Assembly: GCA_022818135.1 (NCBI GenBank)
Contig: JAFMSR010000009.1
Coordinates: forward strand, 23,775,061-23,839,060
Origin: Saxidomus purpurata
Lineage: Eukaryota; Mollusca; Bivalvia; Venerida; Veneridae
Length of the DNA: 64,000 nucleotides
Direction: 5' to 3'
Shown: positions 24,834 through 37,533 of the stretch, piece by piece
How positions within the stretch are numbered: position 1 is the first letter of the stretch
How the letters are laid out: every line of letters starts with the position of its first letter
Notes under the pieces: generated by a model
Databases searched by the model: none
Seen by the model: only the letters and a program-made list of their open reading frames with translations
Told to the model about the DNA's origin: nothing
Translations under genes and position numbers: made by a program

Positions 24834-25575
24834 TTTATGCCCTCGAAGGATGGCATATTAAAATCACACCGTCCGTCCATCCGTGAGTCCGACCTTACAT
24901 TTTTCGTGTCCGTGCTGTAACTTTGTCATGCATTAAAGGATTTTTAAATAACTTGGCACAAATGTTCAGCATATCAAGACGACGTGTCGCGTGCAATATT
25001 CATGTCTCTAGCTGAAAGGTCAAGGTCACATTTAGAGTTTGAAAGTAATAGAATACTGTATATATGCACACAAGCGTATCCGGACTGTAACTTTGTCATG
25101 CATTGAAGTATTTTAAAATAACTTGGCACAAATGTTCAGCACATCAAGACTATATGTCGCGTACAAAACCCACGTCCCAACCTCAAAGGCCAAGGTCACA
25201 CTAAGAGTTTGAAATTAATAGAATCCTGTATATATGCACACATTCATGTCCGGACTGCAACTTTGTCATGTATTGATTGATTTTAAAATAACTTGGCACA
25301 AATGTTTAGCACATCAAGACAACATGACGCTTGCAAAACCCACGTCCCAACCTCAAAGGTCAAGGTCACACTTAGTGTTTATAGGTAATGGAATCCTGTA
25401 TATATATATACATACATCGTGCCTTGGCTGTGACTTTGTCATGCATTGCAGGATTTTACAATAACTTAGCACACATGTTCCGCACATCAAGACAACGTGT
25501 CGCGTGCAAGACCCACGTCCCTACCTCAAAGGTCAAGGTCATTCTAAGAGTTTGAAAGTAATAGAATCCTGTATA

Positions 25576-26206
25576 TATGTGTCGTAGGTTTACTTTCTGT
25601 TCTGTGATGGGGCATGTGTCTACCAGGCCTGCAAAGGCACACTTACAAAAGGAAATAAATAATCTCTGATGGAGAAAAGAAAAAGTCAGGCGTAAGCCAT
25701 ATCGACTGTATTCCATGCAAGTGCCCAATGCATAAAAATGCATATCATTACAATATTACAGGCGCCAATGCTAACAAATATCATGAAACGAAAGCAAATA
25801 AGATGAACAAATGAAATTGAACAACTTATTACCTGCATAACACAATTACACAAGGAAATAAATAATTTCTGGTGGAGAAAGGAAAAAGTCAGGCGTAAGC
25901 CATATCGACTGAATTCCAAGTGCGCATGCGCCAGGTGAAAACCCGGGAATGTCTAATTCGTAAAAAGATGGCCGACATGCAAAATTAGTCATTAGGTAAT
26001 GAAATGTGGATGAAGAAAAATTAAATGAGTGGGAAATTTATAGGATGTATGGTCTGGTAAAGGATGTATGGCCTGTAATATTACATATACATGTACTGAC
26101 AAATACAACAGATATATATATATATACAAGAGACATGGACAGAACATATACATAGAAACGAGGACATATAAGATAAACAAAATTAATGTGGTGTTCAACC
26201 TCGTGA
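25576..26206. mobile_element. Insertion of about 630 bp within the tandem-core element
   Basis: The 172 bp unit is cut after CCTGTATATATG near 25576 and resumes at ATATGCACACAT near 26206. The insert holds two direct copies of about 85 bases (25639-25725 and 25850-25918; common words GGAAATAAATAAT and AAAAAGTCAGGCGTAAGCCA), separated by unrelated sequence. No coding frame or terminal inverted repeats were found. Confidence 0.5.
25921..25976 (+). promoter_or_regulatory. NRF-1-like palindrome and YY1-like site
   Basis: TGCGCATGCGCCA (25921-25933) is a perfect NRF-1-type palindrome, and AAGATGGCCGAC (25965-25976) is close to the YY1 word AAGATGGCGGC. The pairing is typical of metazoan housekeeping promoters. 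It sits inside the 630 bp insertion with no downstream exon recognised, so it may be the promoter of the inserted element or chance. Confidence 0.35.
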
Positions 26207-26584
26207 CATATGCACACATTTGTGTCACGACTGTAACTTTGTCATGTATTGATTGAATAAAAAATGACTTGGCACACATGTTCAGCACATCAAGACGATG
26301 TGCCGCGTGCAAGATCCACATCCCTACCTCAAAGTTCAAGGTCACACTAAAAGTTTAAAGGTTATGGAATACTGTATGCATGGTAACTCTGTCATGCATG
26401 GAAGGATTTTAGAAATACATGGCACAACTGTTGAGCATATGCAGAGGACACAGACTGTGAGACAGGGCCAACGTCATAATGAGGGACAGCTCATGTTCAG
26501 CAATGTTAACGTCCTATTGGAACTCGTTTAGATAACTAAATAAAGTTATATAATCGTTCAATAAGGGAATTCAACTTGATTGTA

Positions 26585-26765
26585 CGGTAAACTCCGTATA
26601 TAACGACCCCGGATATAGTGAAATAGCGGATGTGAGGAACAATTTTCATGGGCCATAATATTTTCTTTATTTTTTTATGGAAATGATATATGGATAAAAC
26701 ATACTCCGGATAAAGGAAACAATTTTAAATGGTTCCGAGAGGTTCGTTATTAATGCAGTTAACGG
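26585..26765. mobile_element. MITE M1, copy 2
   Basis: Left end CGGTAAACTCCGTATATAAC; right end ATGCAGTTAACGG; TA on both sides (26583-26584 and 26766-26767). Internal CCCGGATATAGTGAAATAGC and CATACTCCGGATAAAGG match copy 1. Confidence 0.8.
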
Positions 26766-27035
26766 TACAGTGAAATTCGATTATAATGTACTGATCGGGA
26801 CAACACCTATTTATTTGTCATATATAAAATGTTCCTTGTATTGATATTAGTGAAGAAGAGGGTTGCTAGTACTTTCATACACGTTTAACTTCAGAAAGAA
26901 GACTTCAACCATGCTTTTTTGTTCGTTATGTCGTTATATTCAAATTCGTTATATATCGAGTTATGTGTGTATTAATGAGACGTTGTGGGAAATGTTTTCC
27001 AAAACGTAACAAAAAAGGCTTAAAGAGAACAACTT

Positions 27036-27148
27036 CCTATGATGTAATGATTGCATATGATGTAATAATTGCCTAAGATGTAATTATTACCCGTGACGTG
27101 TTGAAATAATTGTCTGTGATGTAACAATTACCTGTGATATAATCATTA
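27036..27148 (+). repeat. Degenerate 18 bp tandem repeat
   Basis: Six units resembling GTGATGTAATAATTACCT. Confidence 0.8.
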
Positions 27149-30100
27149 GACTTTGACCCTTCAACGGACAAAAAGAAATGGTAGTTTCGTCACAACAAAT
27201 TGGGAGTGACATATTCTCTTAAGCCTTTTCTGCTTAATTCCAAGCAGCATAAATGTAAGCCAACACAACTCATTGAACAATGTTCCCTGTACAAGAAGAT
27301 GAAGACCATTGTCACCGCAAAACACCACTTTTATACCTGTTGAAATAGAAAATTTCAGTCCATAAAGAACGATTTCCTGAAAGTTAGAGAGCAATGGCAT
27401 TAACATTTATTGCAGAGTTTTATAACAATTCTAGTCTTGAGAGCGATCTATGTACATTTGTGCTGCATTGATGTGAGACACTCAATTCTCTGATATAGTA
27501 AATGGGCTCTTAAGATCCCAGTGGAAATGAATGTTAAGTAGAAACAGAGATGAAACAATGTTTTACTGATACCATGTATAGTAAATAGATTATTAATAAA
27601 CAATAACAGACGCTAGTCGGTGGTTTTATCAGATTTGCGTCCATTTGTACTTCAGGCACTTTACGAAATGCAAAATAAGCTTTCACATGAGAAGATTCTT
27701 TGCAAACACCCCTTTCTTGCAGTTTTTATGATGCACGCGTAAAAAGGTAGTAAATGTAAACATCAATACAATTAAAGTTATTAAGCTTGGAATCTCACAT
27801 CAGTAATGGATGAATGGAGGTCCTAAAAACAAAAACAAACGATAGTATAACGGGGCTAGAAAAGAAAAAAAATCCTCAGACATGAAAGGGCCGAGAGGTT
27901 ATCAATTTAGATAACATCGGTAAAAGCATCAACAACCAAGAAAAAGACTGAATGGTTTATATAAGACATAAAAACGAATATTAGCATCCGATTTCATGGA
28001 AGTCTACATTTTATTGAAAAACAAATGTGACATTTTTTTCAAATAACCGTAAAAAAATATTGCCAACGATATTGCGCGTGATCAACATAATCATGTCTCT
28101 AAACAACCGGCCTTTCAATGGCATGAAGTGACGGACAAGACAACTGACTACAGGGAATGGTGTCTAGCGGGTTCTTAGGGTCGTACTAGTACCAGGTCAT
28201 CCTCTACCTTGTTAATTATATCTTCCCAATTTGATGGAGTCCAAATGAGCGGTCAGGCTTCAGTCACTATGCCACACGGGAAGTCATTACAAGATAAGAT
28301 TTATTTGAAATTGGCAAGATGGAAAACAACACAACATAAACAAAACTGACTAGTATGAAAGTCGATTACTTAGGTCTAAGTGATATAACGAATTTCTGAT
28401 ATCTGACTAAGATTGCAAACTGTTTCTACAAGATATTTGGGGTGAACTGTTACATGGTATTAAGGTTTATAACTGGGGCGTTTTTTCAGTTTCAGTTTTC
28501 TTTAAATAAAAATCAATGGTATTTATATTACTTAATATTGTGCTGTTCGCTTTAAATGGTTATATCATAACGTTAAATCAACGCTTACTGTATTTCTAAA
28601 AAATGTGATCGGAAATATCAATTCAAGAACAACTTGCAGATAACACCATACTGGCATGCAGATTTGTTTCTAATGCGGTTATCTCTCTTCGGCTATATTT
28701 AATTCATTCTTAAATTCAAGTTGAAGCACTTATTGCAGGAGCTAGCTTAAAGTGCCTTCGAAAATGTATGACCGAGTAGTGACAAAGTCATGTCAAGTGA
28801 CTCTATGGCCCTTTACCAAGACACTCATTTTCATAGTTGCATATCATGCATGATCAACCTGTTAAGTGTTTGTAAGTGTACAAAGTACCAAAGCAATGCT
28901 ATCATATATGAACATTTTCATATCGATTTGTTGTAGAATACTACAATATGCTAAGCCGCTAACAGTTTGATCAGTGAAAAGAACTTAGTCAACCCTTGGT
29001 GATGATGTTTGGTGTAAACTTTAGACCACAGCAATCATGATAACTTTTTTCTGCAGTTTTGACCTTAATTTCCTCTAGTACATGACAGCATTATTCCAGT
29101 GGGGTTTTGTAAAAAATAATTCCATAGATTCTCAAAGTAGTGATTCCTAATAATGTTTTCCAAACAAAAGATATGTAAACAATGTTACAATATGCTTCTA
29201 GTGAATAAATCTTTTTTGATGAACAATGGTACAGCAATAAGTATTGGTCTCTATGTTGCGTTTGAATTTACATGAATGTTTTTGAGAGACAAAATGTTGA
29301 TAATTTTTACTGTGAATTGTTTGTCCAACAATGCATAAAATGCTATGGAAATATTTCATACAAAATTTGTCTGAAACTTTTAATATGCATATCCAGACAT
29401 TGTTTTTTCTAATTTACAAAAAATATACTGTAAAGTGGATATCCTTTGCAATATTTTCGTTTGGTTTTGAGGTTTTTTTTGTTGTTTTTTGTTTTTGTTT
29501 TTTTGCGAATTCTACTTCTTACTTCAAACATTTCGTGAAACATTTGCTTTACGTTATGTCATTTATAATAAGACAAATATTCACTATTTATTACACCTTA
29601 AACGACAATTCAATTCTCGAACAAACATACCTGCTATCAAAATGGTAAATATTTTCTTCAAGAAAAAATTCCGAATTTAAATGTATGGTATACATGTACA
29701 TGTACCCTAAGAAAAACCCCAAGAACTTCTAGATTTCGTCTCAAAACACCGTCTTGTTAATTTACTGTAATGAATTTAACCAAAATTAGTATCTTAGTAT
29801 TAACTTAAATTACTTAATAAATTTACAAACTTTAGGAATTGGACAGAGCCTGTACTTTTTTAAATTTTAGTAAAGTAATAAAACATGTTCGAAGTCAGTC
29901 AATGTTGATTTCAAGAAGCAAAGGACGTAAATATGTCCGCCTCAAAAGCTAAAGAACATGACCTAAACATTTGGCAATACATTACTAGACAAAGCAATTT
30001 CTCAACTGATCATGCGAGGAACACCACACACTAACTTAATTACTCGTCTAAAATTACTTTCGATTGTAAAAGTTTAGTGATCAAATCATGTAGTTAGGTT

Positions 30101-31342
30101 GGTTGCGTAAATTGTTCACCGGTTAATCAATATACACGTACACACTGTTGCAGTAAGAAACTTTCTTTCTCTCAGTATTTTCATATGAAAACGGTCTTCA
30201 AAATTTCGTTATTGCAAAATGTAATCCATTTATACCGGTATGAATATAAAAAAAAACTATTCCTAGGACTAAACATTACGATCACGCCGTTGAAATTGTG
30301 ACCTGTATGTTTAAAGTCCAAGAATCACTTTGAATTTATTGATATAGAAACATAGATTTTCTGATAAGATAAGGATTCAACCACTGATGATGATCTTTTC
30401 ACTCTTAAATAATTTAGACTTATCCATTTCTTTCGTACTCAAGTCGTTTCGTCATTAACAAAGCTGCTAAAAAGTCTTTCTTAGGTTTTGCAATAAAAAC
30501 ACAAACATTATGCTTTATTTCAAACATGTATTTATCGATTTAAAAAGCTAAGCTAGAAATGGTCTTACTTTTGTACAAATAAAGGTCAATTCCGCCGATA
30601 GACAACTATCTTAATAAAATAAGAGCTACTTGTAACTTTAAATAGAGCGATATATTTCCATAATGATTGGTCGACTATTAATCGATATGACGTAAATTAT
30701 ACGTTAAATGAATTCGCTACAATCACAACATTTTGGCAACAGTGTCGGAGATTTACGCGGACAATCTAGTTGTAATGAGAGTTAGCTCTAATGTTTGTTC
30801 TTTAATTGCTCTATTCACAAATATTGCTTACTTTCTAAATTTGAAGGTGTAAATTATGCATTGAAGGTCATTAATTATAATAAATGATTTATATTTTTCT
30901 TTCTAAACTCCCACTTGCCAATAAGTTACCCAAAGTGGCGAAACATTTTATTCTAATTACATCCTACTGGTTCAGTTGAAACATCATTAACAAAAAGCTG
31001 AGTTATAAATCAAATAAAGTTCGTTTGAAAAAAGGAATACAGCTTGATAAGTCAATACGAGGCAAGACAAAACAGTAGACACGCATAAGGGTGAAAAACA
31101 TGTATCGATGATTATCTGAGTTTCAAAAAAAAACAAACACGTCAAAATAAAATGCTTGCGAATGTTTCCTATTAATGTTCTTGGATTTGTGAAGAACTTC
31201 GAAATACGTATAAAACAAACCAATAACGCAACCATTCATTTTGACAAAGGTTATAAAAAAAAAAAAACAAATTGGTACACACAATTATACTTACGAAATA
31301 GGTGGAAACACAATCACATAGGAACAAATAAAGCAAAAAAAA
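27149..31342. other. Non-coding stretch
   Basis: No supported exon in 4.2 kb. The minus-strand frame 27161-27406 contains acceptor-like CAG strings but no recognisable domain. A G+C-richer patch at 28080-28300 has no consistent frame. 29461-29508 is a T/G low-complexity run. Confidence 0.45.
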
Positions 31343-31391
31343 GGGGGGGGGGGGCACCCCCCCGGGGGGGGGGGGGGGGGGGGGGGGGGGG
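31343..31391 (+). repeat. Poly(G)/poly(C) homopolymer tract
   Basis: G12, then CACCCCCCC, then a G run of nearly 30. It could be a genuine G-rich tract, but the length is suspect in view of the G/T block at 36365. Confidence 0.8.
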
Positions 31392-31990
31392 AGATTGTGG
31401 ATACATTGGCCGGGAAAACTAACGCAAAATAGCAAAAGACCATTCATTTTTATGACCAAAACTAAAAAAGAAAAAATGAAAAAAGGTTTAAAAAGAAACT
31501 TGGAACAGGCATGAAGAAATCTAATAGGATGTAATCAAATGGTAGACAATATGGGAATTACCTCTAAGTACGTTTTAAGAGAAATAGGGTTACACTTTTC
31601 TGTAAATGAAAAGAACAATGTTGCACATAGAGAACAAATTTAAAAGAGTGGAAAATAAAAAAATAGAAGGGGGAACTTATTACAATGTAAAAGGCAAAAA
31701 CCCACAGCACAACGCGAAAAATACTGCACAACGACCGACAGTTATTTACTTAGAAACTAACAACCTCATAACAAATCAGCAAACTTAGTACAACTAAAAA
31801 GGCAAAAGCTCACAGCAAAATATTGCACAACGACCGACACCTATTTGCATTCATTAAAAAAGAAGTTGACTATTTTCACTCTATTTGATCTGCCATTACT
31901 ATGCTACCGCTGAATTTTGACAGTGACGTCACTTTTTGTTTACAGTGTTATACTCAAACAAGAATAAATAGGCATATTTCACTCATCTCG

Positions 31991-32076
31991 GTCAATACAA
32001 AAGCGTAGTGGTTAACAGCATTGACCTGTAATAGCAGAATTTAAATATTTTAAGGTTCGAATCCCGATAGTTACAC
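31991..32076 (+). pseudogene. tRNA-like sequence (pseudo-tRNA or SINE head)
   Basis: An A-box-like GCGTAGTGGTTAAC (32003-32016) and a perfect B box GGTTCGAATCC (32054-32064) lie at tRNA spacing. The acceptor strands do not pair and the anticodon arm is A+T-rich, so it is not a functional tRNA. Confidence 0.5.
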
Positions 32077-32295
32077 TTATACTTTTTTATTTTTATGTAA
32101 AATTAGCTTGACTTGAATTTAAAATGTCTTTAATATCATTTATAATTATCTTCTTTTTTTATCTTCTACTTTTATTTTATGCGAAAATGTTTGTGTAATG
32201 AAGAATATTTTGTTCATGAATTTTGCACGTGAAATTCGATCTAAGATTAAACCTGACAAACAAGTTTAACACCAATACGTTTAAAAAAATAAAAA

Positions 32296-32366
32296 GACCC
32301 TGTGACAGGATTCGAACCTGCATCCTTCGTCGTGAACCTTTACCATGACACTACATCTACTGACTG
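32296..32366 (-). pseudogene. tRNA-like sequence with intact T arm
   Basis: On the minus strand GCAGGTTCGAATCCTGT forms a T arm with a perfect B box, preceded by an A-box-like TGTAGTGTCATGGTAAAG. The 3' CACAGGGTC finds no partner at the 5' end, so the acceptor stem is missing. It lies about 220 bases from the tRNA-like sequence at 31991, in opposite orientation. Confidence 0.5.
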
Positions 32367-33172
32367 ACAGTATCAAAACTTTACTGTTTTCGAATAATAT
32401 GTATCGATTTATCAAAGATTTGTAATCAAAAGTTTACATCACTGTCAAAATTAAGCGGTACGATAGTAGGATAATCAATAATTTATATAAATAATAAACA
32501 TATAGATCCAATTCGATATTCGTATCTGTTTCAAAAGAGATCGTCATTAATTTTCTTCTATGTAACGTTTCAAAGCAGAAAACTATTACTAAAGTATTGT
32601 AGCATATATTTAACCTGTCACAATGGTACCCATTACGAATTCATTCATGCGTGAAATCCACAACAATCAACAATAATATGAACATGAAACGCACACAAAG
32701 AGCGAATTTTACCTATAACTCTACAGACAAAGCCACAGTTATAAATACGTTTTACGTGTATAAATCTTTGATCTACGCGATTAATTTATTATTATAATAA
32801 CAAAGCAATTGAGGCTCAGCCGAGATATTTGTTTACATTGTACCAATCAAATAATTATACATATTTACACAGTATTTATTTAGTGTCTGTCATTTTCTTT
32901 CTTTACAATGAAAAGAAGCAATAAATGTTGGCTTAATATAATGATAAACAGGTTTCCATTCGCAAGAAAGACGGGGAACAATTATAAGCAGGTGTTTGCT
33001 GAGTTATTTTCCAAGTACTCCTACAATAACAGGTATTATAATGAAGTATTGTTATTAATATAACATAATATTCACATCCGAAATACAGTGAAGCTATATG
33101 GCAAATACAACGCTGATAAGAAGTGTAAAACGTGCTTGTTGTTATTATATTTCTTCAAATATTAACATTCAA
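32367..33172. other. Non-coding stretch
   Basis: No gene or repeat recognised. Confidence 0.5.
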
Positions 33173-33345
33173 GATGATTTAATCTTTGCATTTTTTGCGA
33201 ATTCATGACTTCGCTAATCTTAAAATCTCGCGAAAGATTCGTTTCACATAGATTTTCTTTTTGAGAATTCTTTATTTGCGAATTTAAGTCCTAATTCTAA
33301 CATATTGCGAATTTATCGTCGCGCAAAAATTCCCAGTTTACAGTA
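33173..33345 (+). repeat. Dispersed repeat R2, copy 1
   Basis: GATGATTTAATCTTTGC, GACTTCGCTAATCTTAAAAT and CTCGCGAAAGATTCGTTTCA match 58374-58438 in order. It ends near AGTTTACAGTA, also found at the end of a similar stretch at 51422-51535. Confidence 0.55.
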
Positions 33346-33618
33346 CATAACTCTCTTCAAAATGATTGTATTATTAAGCACAAGGCTAATTTAGTGGAGA
33401 TTCTTCACCAGATAATTAGTTTCAAGGATGAAATAAAGCATAATGACTCGTGATGTGCTTGTAAAGTAAAATCAATCCTGGGAACATGTGACCAGCAGTA
33501 GTAAACGACGCTTGTCGTGTTAAGACTTTAAACGGCATCATTGACAATTTGGCTGCTATGCTGGTAGTCCAATCAGTTATAATTCTATTTGAAATGTCCT
33601 TCCTCCGAAATACATGTA

Positions 33619-33786
33619 CAGTAAATTCCGTTAATAACGAATTCGGATATAACGAAATTTCGGAAATAAGAAAAAAAAATCGACCCGAATTTTTTCCCTT
33701 CTTTAATTTATATGAAATTTCTATATGGATTAAACAATGAAAAAAAAAACAAATTGGTCCCGAGGGGTTATATACGGGGTTTTCTA
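33619..33786. mobile_element. MITE M1, copy 3
   Basis: Left end CAGTAAATTCCGTTAATAAC, internal CGGATATAACGAAATTTCGG, right end TATACGGGGTTTTCTA, with TA on both sides. It is the most diverged of the three copies. Confidence 0.75.
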
Positions 33787-35275
33787 TACCTGCGTTGAAT
33801 GTAACTCTTTTAAGGCTCATTTCTTACTTGATGCTGACACTTTATACTTTCATGATGAATTTAAAATATATCGCACGTGGTACATGTACTTAGGAACACG
33901 ACTTCATATTGAGTATTGCAGTACACAATACACTTAGAGACTCTACTCAAAACAAGCGCGCCTCTCCAGTCATAAATAAATTGTGACTAACTTTGAAAAA
34001 AAGTAAAATATCTATAATACTAATTCATCTTAAAACAGTAACTGGAAAATATTCATTTCTATGCATGAATTAGTGAGTTTATTGTCATATGAATATATCC
34101 GGAATTGTGTGTAAAGCAAGCTGCTAAACATGTAAACAATAAGTCTGCTTAATGTCGTATTTCATTGGGTTTTAACTACATAGACGAATGCTTGTAGTAT
34201 GTGAATTAAGATATATACCGCTAGATTGTAAGACGTATGTGCAAAACTATACATTTTTTAAGATACCAAAGTTTCGGCTTGAAAGGATTTTTGCTTTGTT
34301 CTAGAATCTTAAACAATGTACATCCTTGTTAATAGTAGACAAATGCAGAAAGAATAGGATCTTTAATACTTTTTTAAGTTCGTTTTAGTGTGTTTTATTA
34401 GAAGCCTGTTTCAGTGTAAGCAAATAATATTCAACTTGCAGTATGTTTTAAAGTTTATTTTCGCTTTTGTATTCATAAGTGACTCTGATACGCGTTTATC
34501 AGTCTACACATGTGTAATAACCAACTTTGCTGCATCGCCTTGACAGACTGAGTTCGATTATTCTAGGTTAGATAATTTGAAAATTACCTGTTTTAGAAAG
34601 TAAAATAAGAATTTATGTTGTTCAATGTACTGTTAGTCTGTTAGAAAACTATAGGTTTGGTATGTTTACAACCTGGGGGCCTTGACATAGATCTCAATCT
34701 ATAGTCCCAATCCAGTTTCTTTTCATTCAATTAAACTTATTGCATTTACAGGAGTACCACCTTCTTCACGGACAGCAAAAGTTTTGTCATTTAATTATCA
34801 CAGATTTAATCACAAAGACTAATCTTAAATATATTTGTATTCGTTTGTGAGGCATCACTAGCGAAAACATGTGTGAATAATGAACGAAAGCACCACGCTA
34901 AGTAAGAAAGACGTGGTTAAGATTAAATAGCACCTTGATGATTCGGAGGTAATTAGCGACTTCCCACAACAATTAGAGCAAGAACAATTTAGACATACAG
35001 AAAGGATTTCGTTTATGTGAAAGAAACATGCTAAAACGCTATAGTTTAAGAAAATATTCTATATATGTATGACAGAATTATTTCTGGCTCAGTTAACAAA
35101 ACTTTATCATGATAAAGGAGAAAGGACACTGTCATTTAAAGTCTGTTTTCATAGTGATTAGGAAAAGAATGTTATATTTTCGACAAAATGGAATTAACAG
35201 TTTAATCTACTTTGCACTGAGTGCTATGAGGAGCTTTGTCTGCGGCATACAGCTTTTTATTTGACATATTACACA
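33787..35275. other. Upstream region of exon 1c, no other gene seen
   Basis: Holds any promoter of exon 1c, but no clear core promoter is visible apart from weak TATATATG near 35061. Confidence 0.45.
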
Positions 35276-35458
35276 ATGAATAGAAGTTTTAAAGAAACAG
35301 CGGAATTTCATAAACGATTGCAAAGCAATCAGTTTATAGCAAAGAAAATTCCTTATCCAAAGAGAAAAGCATCTCTGCACGTACAACAAAGACGTGTAAG
35401 GCAGCAAAGTATTGTTGAAATAAGGAATAAACATACGAAAGAAATTGTGGACCTTGAG
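35276..35458 (+). CDS. Alternative first coding exon 1c (61 codons)
   Basis: The ATG at 35276 opens 61 codons ending ...V-D-L-E at GAG|GTTCGT (GT at 35459-35460), phase 0. The donor is weaker than the others, with T and C at intron positions 3 and 4. The product is strongly basic and hydrophilic with no signal peptide. The best evidence is its paralogue at 53948-54133: both have E-T-A-x-F-H-(K/R)-R-L near residue 7 and V-E-I-R-N-K-H-T-K-E-(I/L)-V-D-(L/I)-E at the end, and they are the same length to within one codon. Such conservation between two places 18 kb apart implies selection on protein sequence. The frame runs on past the donor to about 35521, so a read-through form is possible. The family is not recognised. 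Confidence 0.68.
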
Positions 35459-36160
35459 GTTCGTCAAAGTGTCTTTAATGAATGTAGTTTGTCTTGTGGT
35501 GTTCAGTTTGCCTTCAGTTGAATTTGTTGTAAAACTATTTTGATGTTGTCATGGCCTCCCTTCCCTTCTAATAACACCAGTTACTAATTGGTTTCAACTC
35601 TTCGTTTTAGACTCACTAACGTTTTGTTTTCCTCATTTGACTTCGCTCTAGATCTGTAAATTTTCGGCAGCGGAAAAAAATATTTAAAAATAAGTGTCCG
35701 TTTTCTAATTACATTGTACATACACTGGTAAAACGTAAAAGATACAACTAAACTATATAGAATTATGAATGCACTTTATTTAAAACAGAACAGAACAGAA
35801 CAGAACAGAACATATCGTTAATTACATTAAGGATTCAACCATAGTTAAGCTTTCATATGGGCTCTCTGCAATAGTTGCACTTCTTGTATTATATTATGTA
35901 CTTGTTGGATGAATGCTTTGATAAGCGACTTCTACAGCAGTCACGAAGGAACAAATCACCTGTGTACTTTATTAATATATTAAAAATTTGTTAAATGCAA
36001 AAAAAAGCTAAAATTAAAACAAACTATAACCAACTCACCAATTTCAATGCAATAAATCAAATGATTTGTGTAGGCCAATTTCACATCAATGAAACCATCA
36101 AATTTTGATTATAATTGATACTAGTATTATAGTCAATTCACATTTACAATAATCACAAAA
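35459..36160. other. Intron-like sequence after exon 1c
   Basis: Contains the (CAGAA)n tract at 35784-35811; nothing else is recognised. Confidence 0.5.
35784..35811 (-). repeat. (CAGAA)n, probable LINE 3' tail on the minus strand
   Basis: About five units. The complementary (TTCTG)n at 42350-42374 follows AATAAAAGAAATG, as in a LINE tail, so this may mark another tail in the opposite orientation. Confidence 0.5.
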
Positions 36161-36194
36161 ATGCTTGAAAAATAAGATAAGTTATTAAAGTCTT
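36161..36194 (+). repeat. Direct repeat flanking the G/T block, left copy
   Basis: Matches 37157-37190 at 33 of 34 bases; the offset is 996 bases. Confidence 0.9.
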
Positions 36195-36364
36195 TACTTT
36201 GTAAATTATCTAATCATTCGCAATCACAAAAATGAAAATAAGCATAGCTGTATCGGACTTTTTTCACAAAATAAATCTAAATACACCTTGTGTCGAAGAA
36301 ATTCTTTATTATATAATGGTGCTTTAAGAATAGCTAAAAATTCACATTCAGAATAATTACAACC

Positions 36365-37131
<767 letters not shown>

Positions 37132-37156
37132 AATGGATACCTATTATTTCTTAAAT

Positions 37157-37190
37157 ATGCTTGAAAAATAAGGTAAGTTATTAAAGTCTT
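37157..37190 (+). repeat. Direct repeat flanking the G/T block, right copy
   Basis: Partner of 36161-36194. Sequence diverges immediately after it. Confidence 0.9.
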
Positions 37191-37358
37191 GATTGAAATG
37201 ACTTCTTGTAACAAAATACGAATGCAAAGGTAAATGTATCATCCAACTGTGATAGAGCTGCAATTTAAAGTATATGTACCCCACCCACCAGCATTTAAGC
37301 ATATGAATTCCATAAATTTCTTCTCGCATCTTAAATATCTGCCATCAAAAATACTAAC

Positions 37359-37533
37359 CATTTGTTTATATAGATCGTGTATGGGATCTTTAAAAACACA
37401 AACACCTTGAAAGTTCACCATGCTTGTATTTTTGTATACAGCCGTATCTAAATCGGTCGTATTAATGCAATTACCCGGAGTGGGCGAGGGATTCATTTCA
37501 TAACTTGCTTTCATCAAGTCATTAACAAACTTG
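37359..37533 (-). CDS. Possible internal exon of an unrecognised minus-strand gene
   Basis: On the minus strand a pyrimidine-rich GTACATTTTCAG acceptor is followed by 175 open bases ending at AAATG|GTTAGT, a good donor. This gives one base plus 58 codons. The translation has balanced composition, two cysteines and two N-glycosylation sequons (N-T-T and N-T-S), so an extracellular or lumenal segment is possible. The stretch is G+C-richer than its surroundings. The open frame continues upstream to 37553 and downstream to 37239, so the boundaries are inferred from splice signals. No family is recognised and no neighbouring exon was found. Confidence 0.3.

Larger units (their letters stand above)
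24834..26420 (+). mobile_element. Microsatellite-plus-172 bp tandem-core element, interrupted
   Basis: The left end TTATGCCCTCGAAGGATGGC, a small palindrome, is followed by a degenerate (TCCG)n run (24870-24892) and then by copies of a unit of about 172 bp. Landmarks are AACTTTGTCATGCATT, ACTTGGCACAAATGTTCAGC, CATCAAGACGACGTGTCGCG and TCAAAGGTCAAGGTCACA. Copies start near 24914, 25086, 25254 and 25429, then, after the insertion at 25576-26206, near 26228 with a partial one near 26382. Left-end palindrome, microsatellite and tandem core are the features of bivalve pearl-type elements, which some authors link to Helitron-like transposons (recalled literature). No coding content. Confidence 0.7.

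Noticed and set aside
25234..26531. Frames of 62-117 codons on both strands
   Set aside because: They fall in the 172 bp tandem core and its insertion.
32296..32366. Functional tRNA gene
   Set aside because: The T arm is good, but the acceptor stem does not pair.
33422..33820. Minus-strand frame of 132 codons
   Set aside because: About half of it crosses the third MITE copy, and the remainder has no recognisable domain or splice context.
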